Assembly: GCA_009840165.1 (NCBI GenBank)
Contig: VXOG01000104.1
Coordinates: forward strand, 1 to 64,000
Direction: 5' to 3'
From: Chloroflexota bacterium
GTDB lineage: Bacteria > Chloroflexota > Dehalococcoidia > Lucifugimonadales > UBA3495
DNA: 64,000 bases
Every line of letters starts with the position of its first letter. Position 1 is the first letter of the stretch. Under the pieces are notes generated by a model. The model was not told the DNA's origin. It did no database searches and was given only the letters and a program-made list of their open reading frames with translations. Below, one piece after another: positions 15,450 to 23,725 of this stretch. The translations under genes were made by a program, and so were the position numbers.

Positions 15450-16502
15450 ATGGTTGGGGAATTACCGACGGAATTTCACTACACAGCGCGAGGACAACTG
15501 GCGTTGCGTGCCGGACAGTTGGCCGCTGCCATCGGCGATTTCAACAGCGCATTGGAACTGAATGACGAATTCGCGCCCGCTTACTACTACCGGGGGCTGG
15601 CCTATCGGAACGGCGGAGACCTCAACCGGGCCGTGGCCGATTACACCAGGGCGATTGTTGCCGACCCGCAGTATCCGGTCCCGTACTATGCGCGCGGCGT
15701 GGTCCGGCGACATCTGGGTTACTACGAGGACGCCATCGCCGACTATACCGCCGCCATCGAGTTGGAGCCGGACGACGCAGACTATCACTACGCCCGTGGC
15801 GTAGCCCGCATTTCCCTGGGCAGGTACGAGGATGCCATCCAGGACTTCCAGGCATCGATTCGCATCAATCCTGACCACGCCAATGCCCACTACAACCTGG
15901 GCATCGCGCACCGGGACATTGGCGACCGGGACACTGCGCTGACGTTTTACAACCGGGCCATCGAATTGCGACCTGCGGAGCCTGACTATCGCTACGCCCG
16001 CGGCAACTTGTACAGCGACCGGAGGGATTACGACGCGGCCATCGCCGACTATGACGCGGCCATCGCGGTAGTGCCGACCTTCGCGAACGCTTTGTACAAT
16101 CGTGGCATCGCACGCCGCAATCAGGGTGATCCCAGGGGCGCGATGTCGGATTTTGACGCGGCGCAATCCTGCGGGATGGACACCGCGACGCTTTATCACA
16201 ATCGCGGCGTCGCTCATGCGGATCTGGGCGATCACCAAACCGCTATCGAGCAGTACGAACAGGCCATCGCCCGGGATGGCACGTTGGCGGGCGTCTGGCT
16301 GTCGTTGGGGAACTCCCGATGCGCTTCCGGCGATTTCACCGCCGGAGTAGTAGCGTTCAACAAGGCCGTTGAGCTGAACCCCAACCTGGCAGAGGCGTTT
16401 CGCGGTCGCGCCATGGCCCGCCGAGAGGTGGGCGATGCGGAAGGAGCCGCGGCGGACCTTCTGGAGTACACGCGCCTTGCGGCTGCGGACGGCAATGGTT
16501 AA
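15450..16502 (+). CDS. Ten-repeat TPR protein
   Basis: A 350-residue protein built almost wholly of ten 34-residue tetratricopeptide repeats, each with the W/Y-x2-G-x-A-x3-G pattern (YYYRGLAYRNGGD, YYARGVVRRHLGY and similar) and a DP/NP turn at the end. The superhelix serves protein-protein binding, and no catalytic domain or signal peptide is present. GTG at 15447 immediately before the ATG is an equivalent start. The hot-dog gene overlaps its 3' end by 8 bases, so the two are probably co-translated. Confidence 0.9.
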   Translation: MVGELPTEFHYTARGQLALRAGQLAAAIGDFNSALELNDEFAPAYYYRGLAYRNGGDLNRAVADYTRAIVADPQYPVPYYARGVVRRHLGYYEDAIADYTAAIELEPDDADYHYARGVARISLGRYEDAIQDFQASIRINPDHANAHYNLGIAHRDIGDRDTALTFYNRAIELRPAEPDYRYARGNLYSDRRDYDAAIADYDAAIAVVPTFANALYNRGIARRNQGDPRGAMSDFDAAQSCGMDTATLYHNRGVAHADLGDHQTAIEQYEQAIARDGTLAGVWLSLGNSRCASGDFTAGVVAFNKAVELNPNLAEAFRGRAMARREVGDAEGAAADLLEYTRLAAADGNG

Positions 16503-17331
16503 CGCGACGTTTCGCGGCATGAAGGCCGGCGAACAGTTGGGGAACCTGGAATACTTGGTTGACGACCGGGTGGTGGCCGAATACCAGGCGCTGGTCGGCA
16601 ATTGCGCCAGTTATGCCAACCTGATCGCCGACGATTGTGCGTCGATGACCCTTGCCAGATTTGGCGACATCGGTTTGACTACGGTTTGGCGCAGGTTTGA
16701 CTTTCTGAGACCGCCGATCTCGGGGCGTCGCATCCAAGTGGGCGGGTGGCTCAAGGAAGTTCGGGAACGTGCGGGTTTGCCGTGGTTGCGGGTGTCGGCA
16801 TTCGCGGTTGACGAGATAGGCACCGAGATACTTCGCTCCGAGGCGGCCTTTGCCATCGGAGTGGCGAAAGTCCCCCCGGAGCAGGTGGAGAGCATTCTGC
16901 GAAATACCCCGAATAATGGAGAGGAACGTAGCTTCAACGGGCATGTCGGCGATTCGTTGCCGCTGGGCGAGTGGGTCGTGCCGTCCGGCCAGCGGTTCCG
17001 TGCTTACGAAGAACTGCGGTGCGAGTTGACGGGGATTGCCAAGCCGACGGACGGGCACGGCGATACCCAGCTTTTGGCCGGTTGGCTTGAAGGTCAGTTT
17101 TCTCAACGCTTGGGCGATGATTTTCGCTGGGGTGGTCGGCTGGTGTTGGCGTACCGGACGCCTGCGACGCCGGGCGTCCACTTGGTCACAGATGCGGTCG
17201 TGATGCGCTGCGACAAAGACCATCGTGGAACACGCTCCGTCACATTGACTATTGATGTTCGCAACGAACGAAAGAAGACCGTTGCAGTGGGCGAAGCATC
17301 AGCGAATATGCCCAGCCCGCGATTACTTTGA
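16495..17331 (+). CDS. Double hot-dog-fold protein (MaoC-like, degenerate)
   Basis: A 278-residue protein from ATG 16495, overlapping the TPR stop. Two similar halves (about 40-120 and 200-275) each show the hot-dog pattern of a long helix followed by antiparallel strands (FDFLRPPISGRRIQVGGWL; LVLAYRTPATPGVHLV). The Asp/His hydratase motif of MaoC is not seen in either half, so it may bind acyl-CoA or act as a thioesterase rather than hydrate. Assignment is by pattern only. No signal peptide. Confidence 0.55.
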   Translation: MVNATFRGMKAGEQLGNLEYLVDDRVVAEYQALVGNCASYANLIADDCASMTLARFGDIGLTTVWRRFDFLRPPISGRRIQVGGWLKEVRERAGLPWLRVSAFAVDEIGTEILRSEAAFAIGVAKVPPEQVESILRNTPNNGEERSFNGHVGDSLPLGEWVVPSGQRFRAYEELRCELTGIAKPTDGHGDTQLLAGWLEGQFSQRLGDDFRWGGRLVLAYRTPATPGVHLVTDAVVMRCDKDHRGTRSVTLTIDVRNERKKTVAVGEASANMPSPRLL

Positions 17332-17367
17332 CATTTTGAAAATCGCAGCGCCGCACACGGAGGAAAT

Positions 17368-18114
17368 ATGCAGGAACACCCGCCCCCATCGGAACGGCTG
17401 CCGGAGAACTGGCAGACCGCCCTCGCCATCGTGGCCCATCCCGACGATCTGGAGTATGGTGGCGCGAGCGCCATCGCCAAGTGGACCAGCCAGGGGAAGC
17501 GCGTGGTGTACGTGATGGTAAGCAAGGGTGAGGCAGGAATCGATGGGATGGACCCGGCAGAAGTCGGCCCGCTGCGGATGCAGGAAGAGATCAACAGCGC
17601 TCGGGTGGTCGGCGTGGATACCGTGGAGTTCCTGGGCTACCCCGATGGCGTGATTGAGTACGGCGCGCCCCTGCGCCGCGACCTGAGCCGGGAAATTCGC
17701 CGGCATCGACCGGACGTGATCCTCACGATCAACCACCACCCGCAGTTTTTCAGCGGGCATCTCAATATGGCGGATCACCGCTGGGTTGGCCTGGCGGTGT
17801 TCGACGCGGCGCGAGACGCCGGCAACCGTTGGATCTTCCCGGAGCTTTTGGCAGAGGGACACGAACCCTGGAACGAGGTGCGCTTCGTAGCCGTGTTCGG
17901 GTCCACATACCCCACCCACGCGGTTGACGTGTCGGATCATTGGGAAACCGGCCTGGCATCGCTCCGGGAACACAAGGTTTACCTGGAGAACCTGGGCGAC
18001 GTGGGCAATAGTCCTTTTGAATTTCTCACCGCTCACGCCCGGGAAGCCGGCGCGGCCATCGGATGTCAGTACGCATCTTACGCCGAGTTGGTGCTGATCA
18101 ATGAGCCATTTTAA
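17368..18114 (+). CDS. PIG-L/LmbE-type deacetylase
   Basis: A 248-residue zinc deacetylase. The metal and catalytic motif AHPDDLEYGG is at about residues 22-31, and the third zinc ligand His lies in NMADHRWVG (about 133-141). The family removes acetyl groups from N-acetylglucosamine derivatives, mycothiol or bacillithiol precursors and antibiotics. A preceding SKGEAG segment is also family-like. tenA follows 12 bases later on the same strand, so a shared transcript is likely. Confidence 0.92.
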   Translation: MQEHPPPSERLPENWQTALAIVAHPDDLEYGGASAIAKWTSQGKRVVYVMVSKGEAGIDGMDPAEVGPLRMQEEINSARVVGVDTVEFLGYPDGVIEYGAPLRRDLSREIRRHRPDVILTINHHPQFFSGHLNMADHRWVGLAVFDAARDAGNRWIFPELLAEGHEPWNEVRFVAVFGSTYPTHAVDVSDHWETGLASLREHKVYLENLGDVGNSPFEFLTAHAREAGAAIGCQYASYAELVLINEPF

Positions 18115-18125
18115 GGAGCGAAGAC

Positions 18126-18779
18126 ATGACGGGATTCAGCCAACAACTGCGGGATGAGGCACAGCCGATTTGGGGAGCGATTTTTAGGCACCCGTTTTTG
18201 AAGGAGATCAAAGACGGCACCTTGCCCCTGGAGACCTTTCAATACTATCTGGGGCAGGACTATCACTACCTGGAAGGATTCGGTCGCGCGGTGGCTCTGG
18301 CATTGGCCAAATCACCGGACTCCGAGCTGCTGCAACAACTGGCGCACCGGGTAATGACTCCCGTAGAACGGCCTCTGCACCATCGGTTGATTGAAGCCGC
18401 CGGGCTGACGATGGCCGAAGTGGAAAGCGCCACTCGCTCGCCGACCAACACGGCTTACGTCAACCACATGCTCACAATTGCCGCTCAACATGGGTTGGGC
18501 CCCACGGCGGCGGCGCTGCTGCCCTGCCCATGGACCTATCATTTACTGAAGGACGAAGTAGGTCAGTCCGAGCATCCCATCTATGGCCAATGGACCAGTT
18601 TCTATGTGGAGGGGTTCCTCCAATCCAGCGTGGATGCCTGGCGCGGCTCTGTGGATGAGATGGCGGAACGAGTGGGCGACCAGGAACGGGAAGCCATGCG
18701 GTACGCCTTCATGGTCAGCAGTCAGTATGAGTACATGTTCTGGGACGCCGCTTACCGCAGAGAAGCGTGGCCAGTCTAG
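18126..18779 (+). CDS. tenA: TenA/thiaminase II family protein
   Basis: A 217-residue TenA-fold protein. The nucleophilic Cys is at about 135 in LLPCPWTY, and the terminal catalytic Glu is near 203 in SQYEYMFWDAAY. The N-terminal HPFLKEI and YLGQDYHYL blocks are conserved. TenA hydrolyses aminopyrimidines from degraded thiamine for salvage, or thiamine itself. No THI-box riboswitch is visible in the 12-base gap, so it appears to be transcribed with the PIG-L deacetylase. Many ThDP enzymes in the window would benefit from thiamine salvage. Confidence 0.92.
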   Translation: MTGFSQQLRDEAQPIWGAIFRHPFLKEIKDGTLPLETFQYYLGQDYHYLEGFGRAVALALAKSPDSELLQQLAHRVMTPVERPLHHRLIEAAGLTMAEVESATRSPTNTAYVNHMLTIAAQHGLGPTAAALLPCPWTYHLLKDEVGQSEHPIYGQWTSFYVEGFLQSSVDAWRGSVDEMAERVGDQEREAMRYAFMVSSQYEYMFWDAAYRREAWPV

Positions 18780-18805
18780 GCTTCCTACACGACAGGAGTT
18801 ATGTA

Positions 18806-19600
18806 ATGCCATTTGCAGAAATCAACGGAGCGAGGCTGTTTTACGAAAGCCACGGGTCGGGGCCGGCGATAGTTTTCGCCCACGGGCGTGGCGGGAATCA
18901 CCTGAGCTGGTGGCGACAGGTAGCCGCGTTTCAGCAAGATTTTCGCTGCGTCACCTTCGACCAACGGGGATGGGGCCTCACCGAAGGCCCCGCCGGCGCG
19001 CCCGACCCGGCAACGGTGAGCGGCGATCTTTTGGCGCTGCTGGACTATCTGGAGATCGACCGGGCCGTTCTGGTGGCCCAGTCCATGGGCGGCATTTCAA
19101 CCTTGCGGGTAGCGTTGCAGGAACCGGAGCGTGTGAGCGGCCTGGTGCTGGCCGATACCACCGGGGGCATTGGCGATGCCTCAGTAGTATCGCTGCTGGT
19201 GGATGTGCACCCACCGGACGATCCATTGCGGCGGGCATTGAGCGACGGATTCATCGAGGGCTATCCCGATTTGACATTCCTGTTCGGCTCAATCGGGCGC
19301 ATCAACCAGCCGATGCCGGTGAGCGTGGTGTCCGATATGTTCCGCAACCCGGCGGGACCTCAAGGCTCGGACTTGGCGAAGATGGCGGTTCCTACCCTGC
19401 TGGTGGTGGGAGAAGAGGACGCGATTTTCCCTGTGCACGTCATTGAAGCAGTTCACCGTCTGATCCCGGGCAGCCGGTTGGCAGTGGTGCCCGGCGCGGC
19501 GCATTCCACTCACTTTGAGCAGGCTGACGTGTTCAACGACCTGCTGGGCGAGTTTATTGCCAGTCTTGACTTTGAGGTCGCGGCTGCCGCGGACAATTAG
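18806..19600 (+). CDS. Alpha/beta hydrolase
   Basis: A 264-residue hydrolase from ATG 18806 with ACAGGAG upstream. It has the oxyanion motif HGRGGN (about 29-34), a DQRGWG turn, the nucleophile elbow AQSMGG (Ser near 94) and the terminal His in PGAAHSTHFE. It is paralogous in layout to the enzyme at 867 (both begin with an F-A-E-I-N-G segment). It may be in the same operon as PIG-L and tenA (26-base gap). Substrate unknown. Confidence 0.9.
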   Translation: MPFAEINGARLFYESHGSGPAIVFAHGRGGNHLSWWRQVAAFQQDFRCVTFDQRGWGLTEGPAGAPDPATVSGDLLALLDYLEIDRAVLVAQSMGGISTLRVALQEPERVSGLVLADTTGGIGDASVVSLLVDVHPPDDPLRRALSDGFIEGYPDLTFLFGSIGRINQPMPVSVVSDMFRNPAGPQGSDLAKMAVPTLLVVGEEDAIFPVHVIEAVHRLIPGSRLAVVPGAAHSTHFEQADVFNDLLGEFIASLDFEVAAAADN

Positions 19601-19613
19601 GCGCAGGCAAAAC

Positions 19614-19641
19614 GTAGGGGCGAATAAATATTCGCCCCTAC
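19614..19641. terminator. Palindromic GTAGGGGCGAAT element, probable bidirectional terminator
   Basis: A perfect 12-bp stem (GTAGGGGCGAAT / ATTCGCCCCTAC) with a 4-base loop lies between two convergent genes. The same palindrome family occurs at 33423 and 35776. No strong U-tract. Confidence 0.6.
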
Positions 19642-19663
19642 AAAGCCGGTATGCGCGACGTTG

Positions 19664-20785
19664 CTAGAAAGGCAAATGCTCGGCAATGTCACTCTCGGTG
19701 CGGAACGGGCCCCACTCGCGCGGGACGTTCAACAGGCGGTCCTCCAGTTCGTCCACGCTGTTCTGACCACAGTAGGCCATGGCGCGGTTGAACTCTTCCC
19801 GGAGCAACTCGAGCATGTGGTGGACGCCCTCGGCGCCGTTCACCGCGAGCCCCCAATAGAGGGGTCGTCCCACTGCTACGGCAGTGGCTCCTAACGCCAG
19901 GGCCTTCAAGACATCGCTGCCGCGGCGCACGCCCGAGTCAACGTAAACCTCAGCCTTGCCCCCGGTAGCGGCGACAATTTCGGGGACCATCTCAATGCTG
20001 GACATGGTGCTATCCAGTTGACGCCCGCCGTGAGTGGAAACCAGGATGCCATTCACTCCATGATCCACCGCCATCTTGGCGTCTTCCGCGACACGAACGC
20101 CTTTGAGCACGAGGGGCAGGTCGGTCAGACTGCGGAGCCAGTCGATTTCCTGCCAGGTCAGCGGGGGCGACTGAGGCATTTCCCAAGTTGGGGATTCGTC
20201 GGTGCCGCTGACTTCGGACAGGCGGTCCTGCTGATCACGGAAGTTGCCCAGCTCGCCGGGTCGCTGGTAGCGGTTGCGCACATCCCGTTCTTTCGGGCTG
20301 GGCGCCGGAGTATCAACCGTCAGGACGATGGCCCGAAAACCGGCGGCTTCGGCTCGCTTGACCAGATTTTCAGTCAGGTCGTAACCCCGGTGATAAAGCT
20401 GGAACCAGAGAGGACCGGTCGCCGCATCCGCGATTTCTTCCATGCTGCAATTGGAAGACGTGCTGCACATCATGAGGGTGTTGGACATACCGGCGCCCCG
20501 TGCAGTGGCGCACTCCGCTTCCGGGTGCGCGTTGCCGTGGCCGCCGGTTGGAGCGATCATAACCGGAAAGCTGATGTCCTGCCCCAAAACGGTAGTGGCG
20601 ATTTTGCGCTCCGTGGTATCGCGCATGAAACGGGGGCGCAAAGTCAGGGACTCGAAAGCGGAACGGTTGCGGGCGGTAGTAATCTCATCCATCGAACCGG
20701 CTTCGATGAACTCCCAGTTATTGTGGGGAAGTACCTGCTTAGCTCGGGCCTCGTAGTCGTACAGGTTGATGGGATCCAGTCTCAT
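19664..20785 (-). CDS. FMN-dependent alpha-hydroxy-acid oxidase/dehydrogenase
   Basis: A 373-residue TIM-barrel flavoenzyme of the LldD/glycolate oxidase family. It has MIAPTGGHGNAHPEAE (flavin loop), QLYHRG (substrate Tyr), the FMN-binding Lys in LVLKGV (about 220), and the catalytic His-containing VSTHGGRQLD (about 249-258), with GVRRGSDVLKALALGA at the phosphate site. It oxidises (S)-2-hydroxy acids such as lactate, glycolate or mandelate to 2-oxo acids. The usual SNHGGRQLD is STHGGRQLD here. 2-Oxo products could feed the ThDP decarboxylases or ferredoxin oxidoreductase nearby. Confidence 0.93.
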   Translation of the reverse strand: MRLDPINLYDYEARAKQVLPHNNWEFIEAGSMDEITTARNRSAFESLTLRPRFMRDTTERKIATTVLGQDISFPVMIAPTGGHGNAHPEAECATARGAGMSNTLMMCSTSSNCSMEEIADAATGPLWFQLYHRGYDLTENLVKRAEAAGFRAIVLTVDTPAPSPKERDVRNRYQRPGELGNFRDQQDRLSEVSGTDESPTWEMPQSPPLTWQEIDWLRSLTDLPLVLKGVRVAEDAKMAVDHGVNGILVSTHGGRQLDSTMSSIEMVPEIVAATGGKAEVYVDSGVRRGSDVLKALALGATAVAVGRPLYWGLAVNGAEGVHHMLELLREEFNRAMAYCGQNSVDELEDRLLNVPREWGPFRTESDIAEHLPF

Positions 20786-20812
20786 CTGGCGTCTCCTTGC
20801 TTCTTTGATTCT

Positions 20813-21328
20813 CTAGGCCTCTGAAATGGACGGCGCCAGATTCAGGCGCACGATCGCGTCTGCCACGTCGGGCAGCATTTTATAGTCATCACTGGACTGG
20901 TCGAATGTCATGGGGTGCGGCAGGGATACATTGTGGACATTACGGATGCGCCGCACGGAGTGGCCCACTGAGGACATTCGGCCGGACAATTGACGCTCAG
21001 TCAAACCCATCGCGTCCAGAAGAGACTGGCGCGACATCACATATCCACTACTATGCGCCACCTGATGGTACACCTGTTGGGCATTAGGGGCCAGGTAGCG
21101 CCAAAATGTGCGAACATGGTCGATAGTCCATCTGCCCTCGGGTACTGGGGGAGTGGCGGGCGATGAAGCATTCGACGCGGTTGTCGATTCCGGAGTCCCC
21201 TCCGGCACATCATCATCAACAGTTTCTGTAACTGTTGTCGCGGGTTCCGCGTCGCCGCCAGCCAACTTGCGGATAGCAGCGATAACTTCCTCGGCGTCAC
21301 CTTCAATCGTTAACGACACCTTTACCAT
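20813..21328 (-). CDS. Hypothetical 171-residue protein with a putative helical DNA-binding region
   Basis: Not assigned. Residues 1-25 form a short alpha/beta segment (VKVSLTIEGDAEEV), 26-65 are a disordered Thr/Ser/Glu/Pro linker, and 66-171 form a helical domain. In that domain QSLLDAMGLTERQLSGRMSSVGHSVRR looks like a winged-helix or helix-turn-helix (about 103-129). A promoter at 21361-21388 and a GAGG site precede the ATG. It could be a small regulator, but no target is evident. Confidence 0.65.
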   Translation of the reverse strand: MVKVSLTIEGDAEEVIAAIRKLAGGDAEPATTVTETVDDDVPEGTPESTTASNASSPATPPVPEGRWTIDHVRTFWRYLAPNAQQVYHQVAHSSGYVMSRQSLLDAMGLTERQLSGRMSSVGHSVRRIRNVHNVSLPHPMTFDQSSDDYKMLPDVADAIVRLNLAPSISEA

Positions 21329-21360
21329 TTCCCAGCCTCGCAGGTTTCAGATAAAGGTTC

Positions 21361-21388
21361 AGTTTAGCACGATCATACATAAGGTCAA
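21361..21388 (-). promoter_or_regulatory. Promoter of the 171-residue protein gene
   Basis: On the minus strand TTGACC (21383-21388), a 16-base spacer and extended-10 TGCTAAACT (box 21361-21366). The predicted start lies about 25 bases before the ATG. Confidence 0.6.
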
Positions 21389-21425
21389 TATAAACGCAGA
21401 TAATCAAATGATAATGTGATGTACG

Positions 21426-21458
21426 CTTTCGGGGCGGAGTGTTGCCCCGCCCCGAAAG
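21426..21458. terminator. 12-bp hairpin downstream of the oxidoreductase operon
   Basis: CTTTCGGGGCGG (21426-21437) pairs with CCGCCCCGAAAG (21447-21458) around a 9-base loop. It lies downstream of the beta-subunit gene on the minus strand and lacks a T-run, so it could be a weak terminator or an mRNA-stabilising hairpin. Confidence 0.55.
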
Positions 21459-21501
21459 ACTAGCGCCGTTCAAGTCGCCAGACTGAATCGGTATTGATTC
21501 T

Positions 21502-22497
21502 CTAACCTTCTTCCTGAGGCCCGAATGGAACGATTCCCGGAATCCACCACTTCTCCCACGACTCGTCAATCTTTTCCTGGAAGAACTTCAGGTCATCGTC
21601 GGTAAGGTGGGCGAAGCGCCCTTGGCGCTGGAGGTACTCAGTCACCGGCTTGCGCGGCCGGATGCCGCGGGCGATGGCGCGGGACGGGCCATTGAGGACC
21701 AGCTCGCCGTCAACGATTTCGTACTGAACCCAGATCCCGGTTTCCACGGCCAGCATGCCCAATTCGTGGGAATACTTGGGGTCGTAGTCCCAACCCTTGG
21801 GGCACGGGTCAATGCTGTGTATGAAGGTCGGGCCGCCAATGGTGAGGGCGCGCCGGATCTTATTGGTGAAGTCCGGGCCATAGGAACCGCAGGCAGTGGC
21901 GACGTACCGGACGTCGGGATGGCCGGCGGCCAGCATGGGAACAGTGTTCTTCTTCCACCGGCGATTCATGATGCGATGCACCTTGCCGGGAGGCGAGAAG
22001 GTGGAGTTGGCCCCCCACGGACTGGAACCGGATACCTGGATGTCGGTGTTGGCGTAGGACTCGTTGTCGTAGCACAGGATGAGCAGGTTATACTCATCGT
22101 GCTGCAAGGCTGCGGAGATGGCCGAGAGGCCCATGTCCACGCCGCCGCCGTCGCCGCAGAAGGCGATGACGTTAATCGGTTCTTCCTGCATCTTGCCCTT
22201 GCGCATCAGGGACGCCAGGCCAGCTGCGGTGCCGGTGGCGGCAGAGCCACTGGAGCCGAGCTGCGTGTGCATCCACGGCACGACCCAGGGTGTGCTGTAG
22301 TAGGTGGTGTTGGCGACGTACATGCAGCCGGTGCTCCCGACCACGATGGTGCGCGGCCCGGCGGCTTTGATCATCAGCCGCATCACCAGCGCAGATTCGC
22401 AGCCCTGGCAGGTGCGGTGCCCGGAGGTGAATCCCTCGAACACCGGAATCTGTTTAACGCCCCGAACCTGGGGCAGGTCTTGGGTCATGGTAGTCAT
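21502..22497 (-). CDS. porB: 2-oxoacid:ferredoxin oxidoreductase, beta (ThDP) subunit
   Basis: A 331-residue subunit of a pyruvate/2-oxoacid:ferredoxin oxidoreductase. It has the CQGCE pair (about 33-37) and GSTGC as cluster ligands, the ThDP-Mg motif CGDGGGVDMG (about 114-123) followed by NES, and a C-terminal Cys-Pro region (DPCPKGW). It decarboxylates 2-oxoacids to acyl-CoA and reduces ferredoxin. It is the last gene of a three-gene minus-strand operon whose alpha gene ends 10 bases upstream. The exact 2-oxoacid is inferred only at class level. Confidence 0.9.
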   Translation of the reverse strand: MTTMTQDLPQVRGVKQIPVFEGFTSGHRTCQGCESALVMRLMIKAAGPRTIVVGSTGCMYVANTTYYSTPWVVPWMHTQLGSSGSAATGTAAGLASLMRKGKMQEEPINVIAFCGDGGGVDMGLSAISAALQHDEYNLLILCYDNESYANTDIQVSGSSPWGANSTFSPPGKVHRIMNRRWKKNTVPMLAAGHPDVRYVATACGSYGPDFTNKIRRALTIGGPTFIHSIDPCPKGWDYDPKYSHELGMLAVETGIWVQYEIVDGELVLNGPSRAIARGIRPRKPVTEYLQRQGRFAHLTDDDLKFFQEKIDESWEKWWIPGIVPFGPQEEG

Positions 22498-22507
22498 AGC
22501 GGCTCTC

Positions 22508-23725
22508 CTATTCCCGGACGCCTATCCAGGTGTTGACTTGCTTGACTTTGCCGGAGTCGATGGAATCCTGCACCATCGCGGTCATCTCTTCCACGTCGCG
22601 CACGAGTACCTCGCGCCCACCGAGGCCCGCGACGAAACTTTGCACTAGAGGTCGGTCGTCCAGATCATACAAGGCGGAACGCACTTCGTTGAACAGCACG
22701 CCACCGTAGGAAGGCGAGCCGTAAGAGTAGTCGCGGTCGATGACGCCAACAGCCTTGCAGTGGCTGAGCGCTTCCTGGATTTCCTCGGTGGCAAACGGTC
22801 GGAAGAACTTGACGCGCAGGAACCCGACCTTCTTGCCCTGCTCGCGCATCCGGCGAACGGCAACGCGCACCGGCATCGCCAAGGTGCCCATGCCAACCAG
22901 GACGATGTCGGCGTCGTCCGTCATATACTCTTCGATAAACGGGCTGTCGTCGCCGCGGCCGAAGACCTGTTTGAACTCGTCGTAGGCTTCCCGAATCACG
23001 TCGCTGGTGCGGCGCATGGCGTCGTCGGTTTGGCGGCGGATTTCCATGAGCCAGTCTTCGTTGACCTGCGGCGCGACGGTGATGGGGTTGTCCGGGTGCA
23101 GCAACAGGCGGCCCCGGTCGTATTGAGGCAAGAATTGGTCAACCTGCTCCTGCGTGGGAACGTTGACGATAGCCTGAGAGTGGGTAAGGAAGGACCCGTC
23201 GCAGGAGATGGCGGCGGGCAGGAAAACGCGGGGGTCTTCCGCCACGCGCCACGCCAGCAATGCGGTGTCCAGCGCTTCTTGCGCGGTGCCTACCCAGTAG
23301 AGCATCCAGCCCAGATCGCGCACGGCCATGGCGTCGTTGTGCTCCACGCCGAAGGCGCCGGGGTCGTCCAGCGCGCGGTTGCCTACCATGGCAACCACCG
23401 GCAGGCGCAGGCCGGCGGTTACGGTAATTGCCTCGAAGGCGTAGAACCAGCCGACGCCGCTGGAACCGCAGAAGGTCCGCGCGCCCACAGCGGAAGCGTG
23501 TTTCACGATTTCAAACTGGGAGTGCTCACTTTCTGCGACGATGAAGTCGCAGTCGAACGCGCCGTCGGCCTTGAGCTTGGACACGTACTGCATGACGGTG
23601 TCGTAGGGCCGGATTGGGTAGGCGGTGATTACGTCCACGTCGGCGAGGGAGCAGGCGATGGCGATGGCCTCGCTACCGCTGATGAGCTCCTCACGCTCGG
23701 TTTGGGGGAGGGTTTGGGTGGCCAT
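22508..23725 (-). CDS. porA: 2-oxoacid:ferredoxin oxidoreductase, alpha subunit
   Basis: A 405-residue alpha subunit. It has the SGSEAIAIACSLADVDVITAYPIRP start (residues 17-41, the conserved GNxA.A.A.....V...YPITP pattern), an AESEHSQFE block (about 65-73) and the SSGVGWFYAFEA loop (about 88-99). Domain II near residues 265-390 has LVGMGTLAMPVRVAVRRMR. It binds the ThDP-pyrimidine side and CoA in complex with beta and gamma/delta. Its ATG shares bases with the stop of the gamma/delta gene (TAATG), so translation is coupled. Confidence 0.9.
   Translation of the reverse strand: MATQTLPQTEREELISGSEAIAIACSLADVDVITAYPIRPYDTVMQYVSKLKADGAFDCDFIVAESEHSQFEIVKHASAVGARTFCGSSGVGWFYAFEAITVTAGLRLPVVAMVGNRALDDPGAFGVEHNDAMAVRDLGWMLYWVGTAQEALDTALLAWRVAEDPRVFLPAAISCDGSFLTHSQAIVNVPTQEQVDQFLPQYDRGRLLLHPDNPITVAPQVNEDWLMEIRRQTDDAMRRTSDVIREAYDEFKQVFGRGDDSPFIEEYMTDDADIVLVGMGTLAMPVRVAVRRMREQGKKVGFLRVKFFRPFATEEIQEALSHCKAVGVIDRDYSYGSPSYGGVLFNEVRSALYDLDDRPLVQSFVAGLGGREVLVRDVEEMTAMVQDSIDSGKVKQVNTWIGVRE

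Noticed and set aside
18115-18125. TPP riboswitch in front of tenA
   Set aside because: Only 11 bases separate tenA from the preceding gene, far too short, and no CTGAGA-type motif is present.
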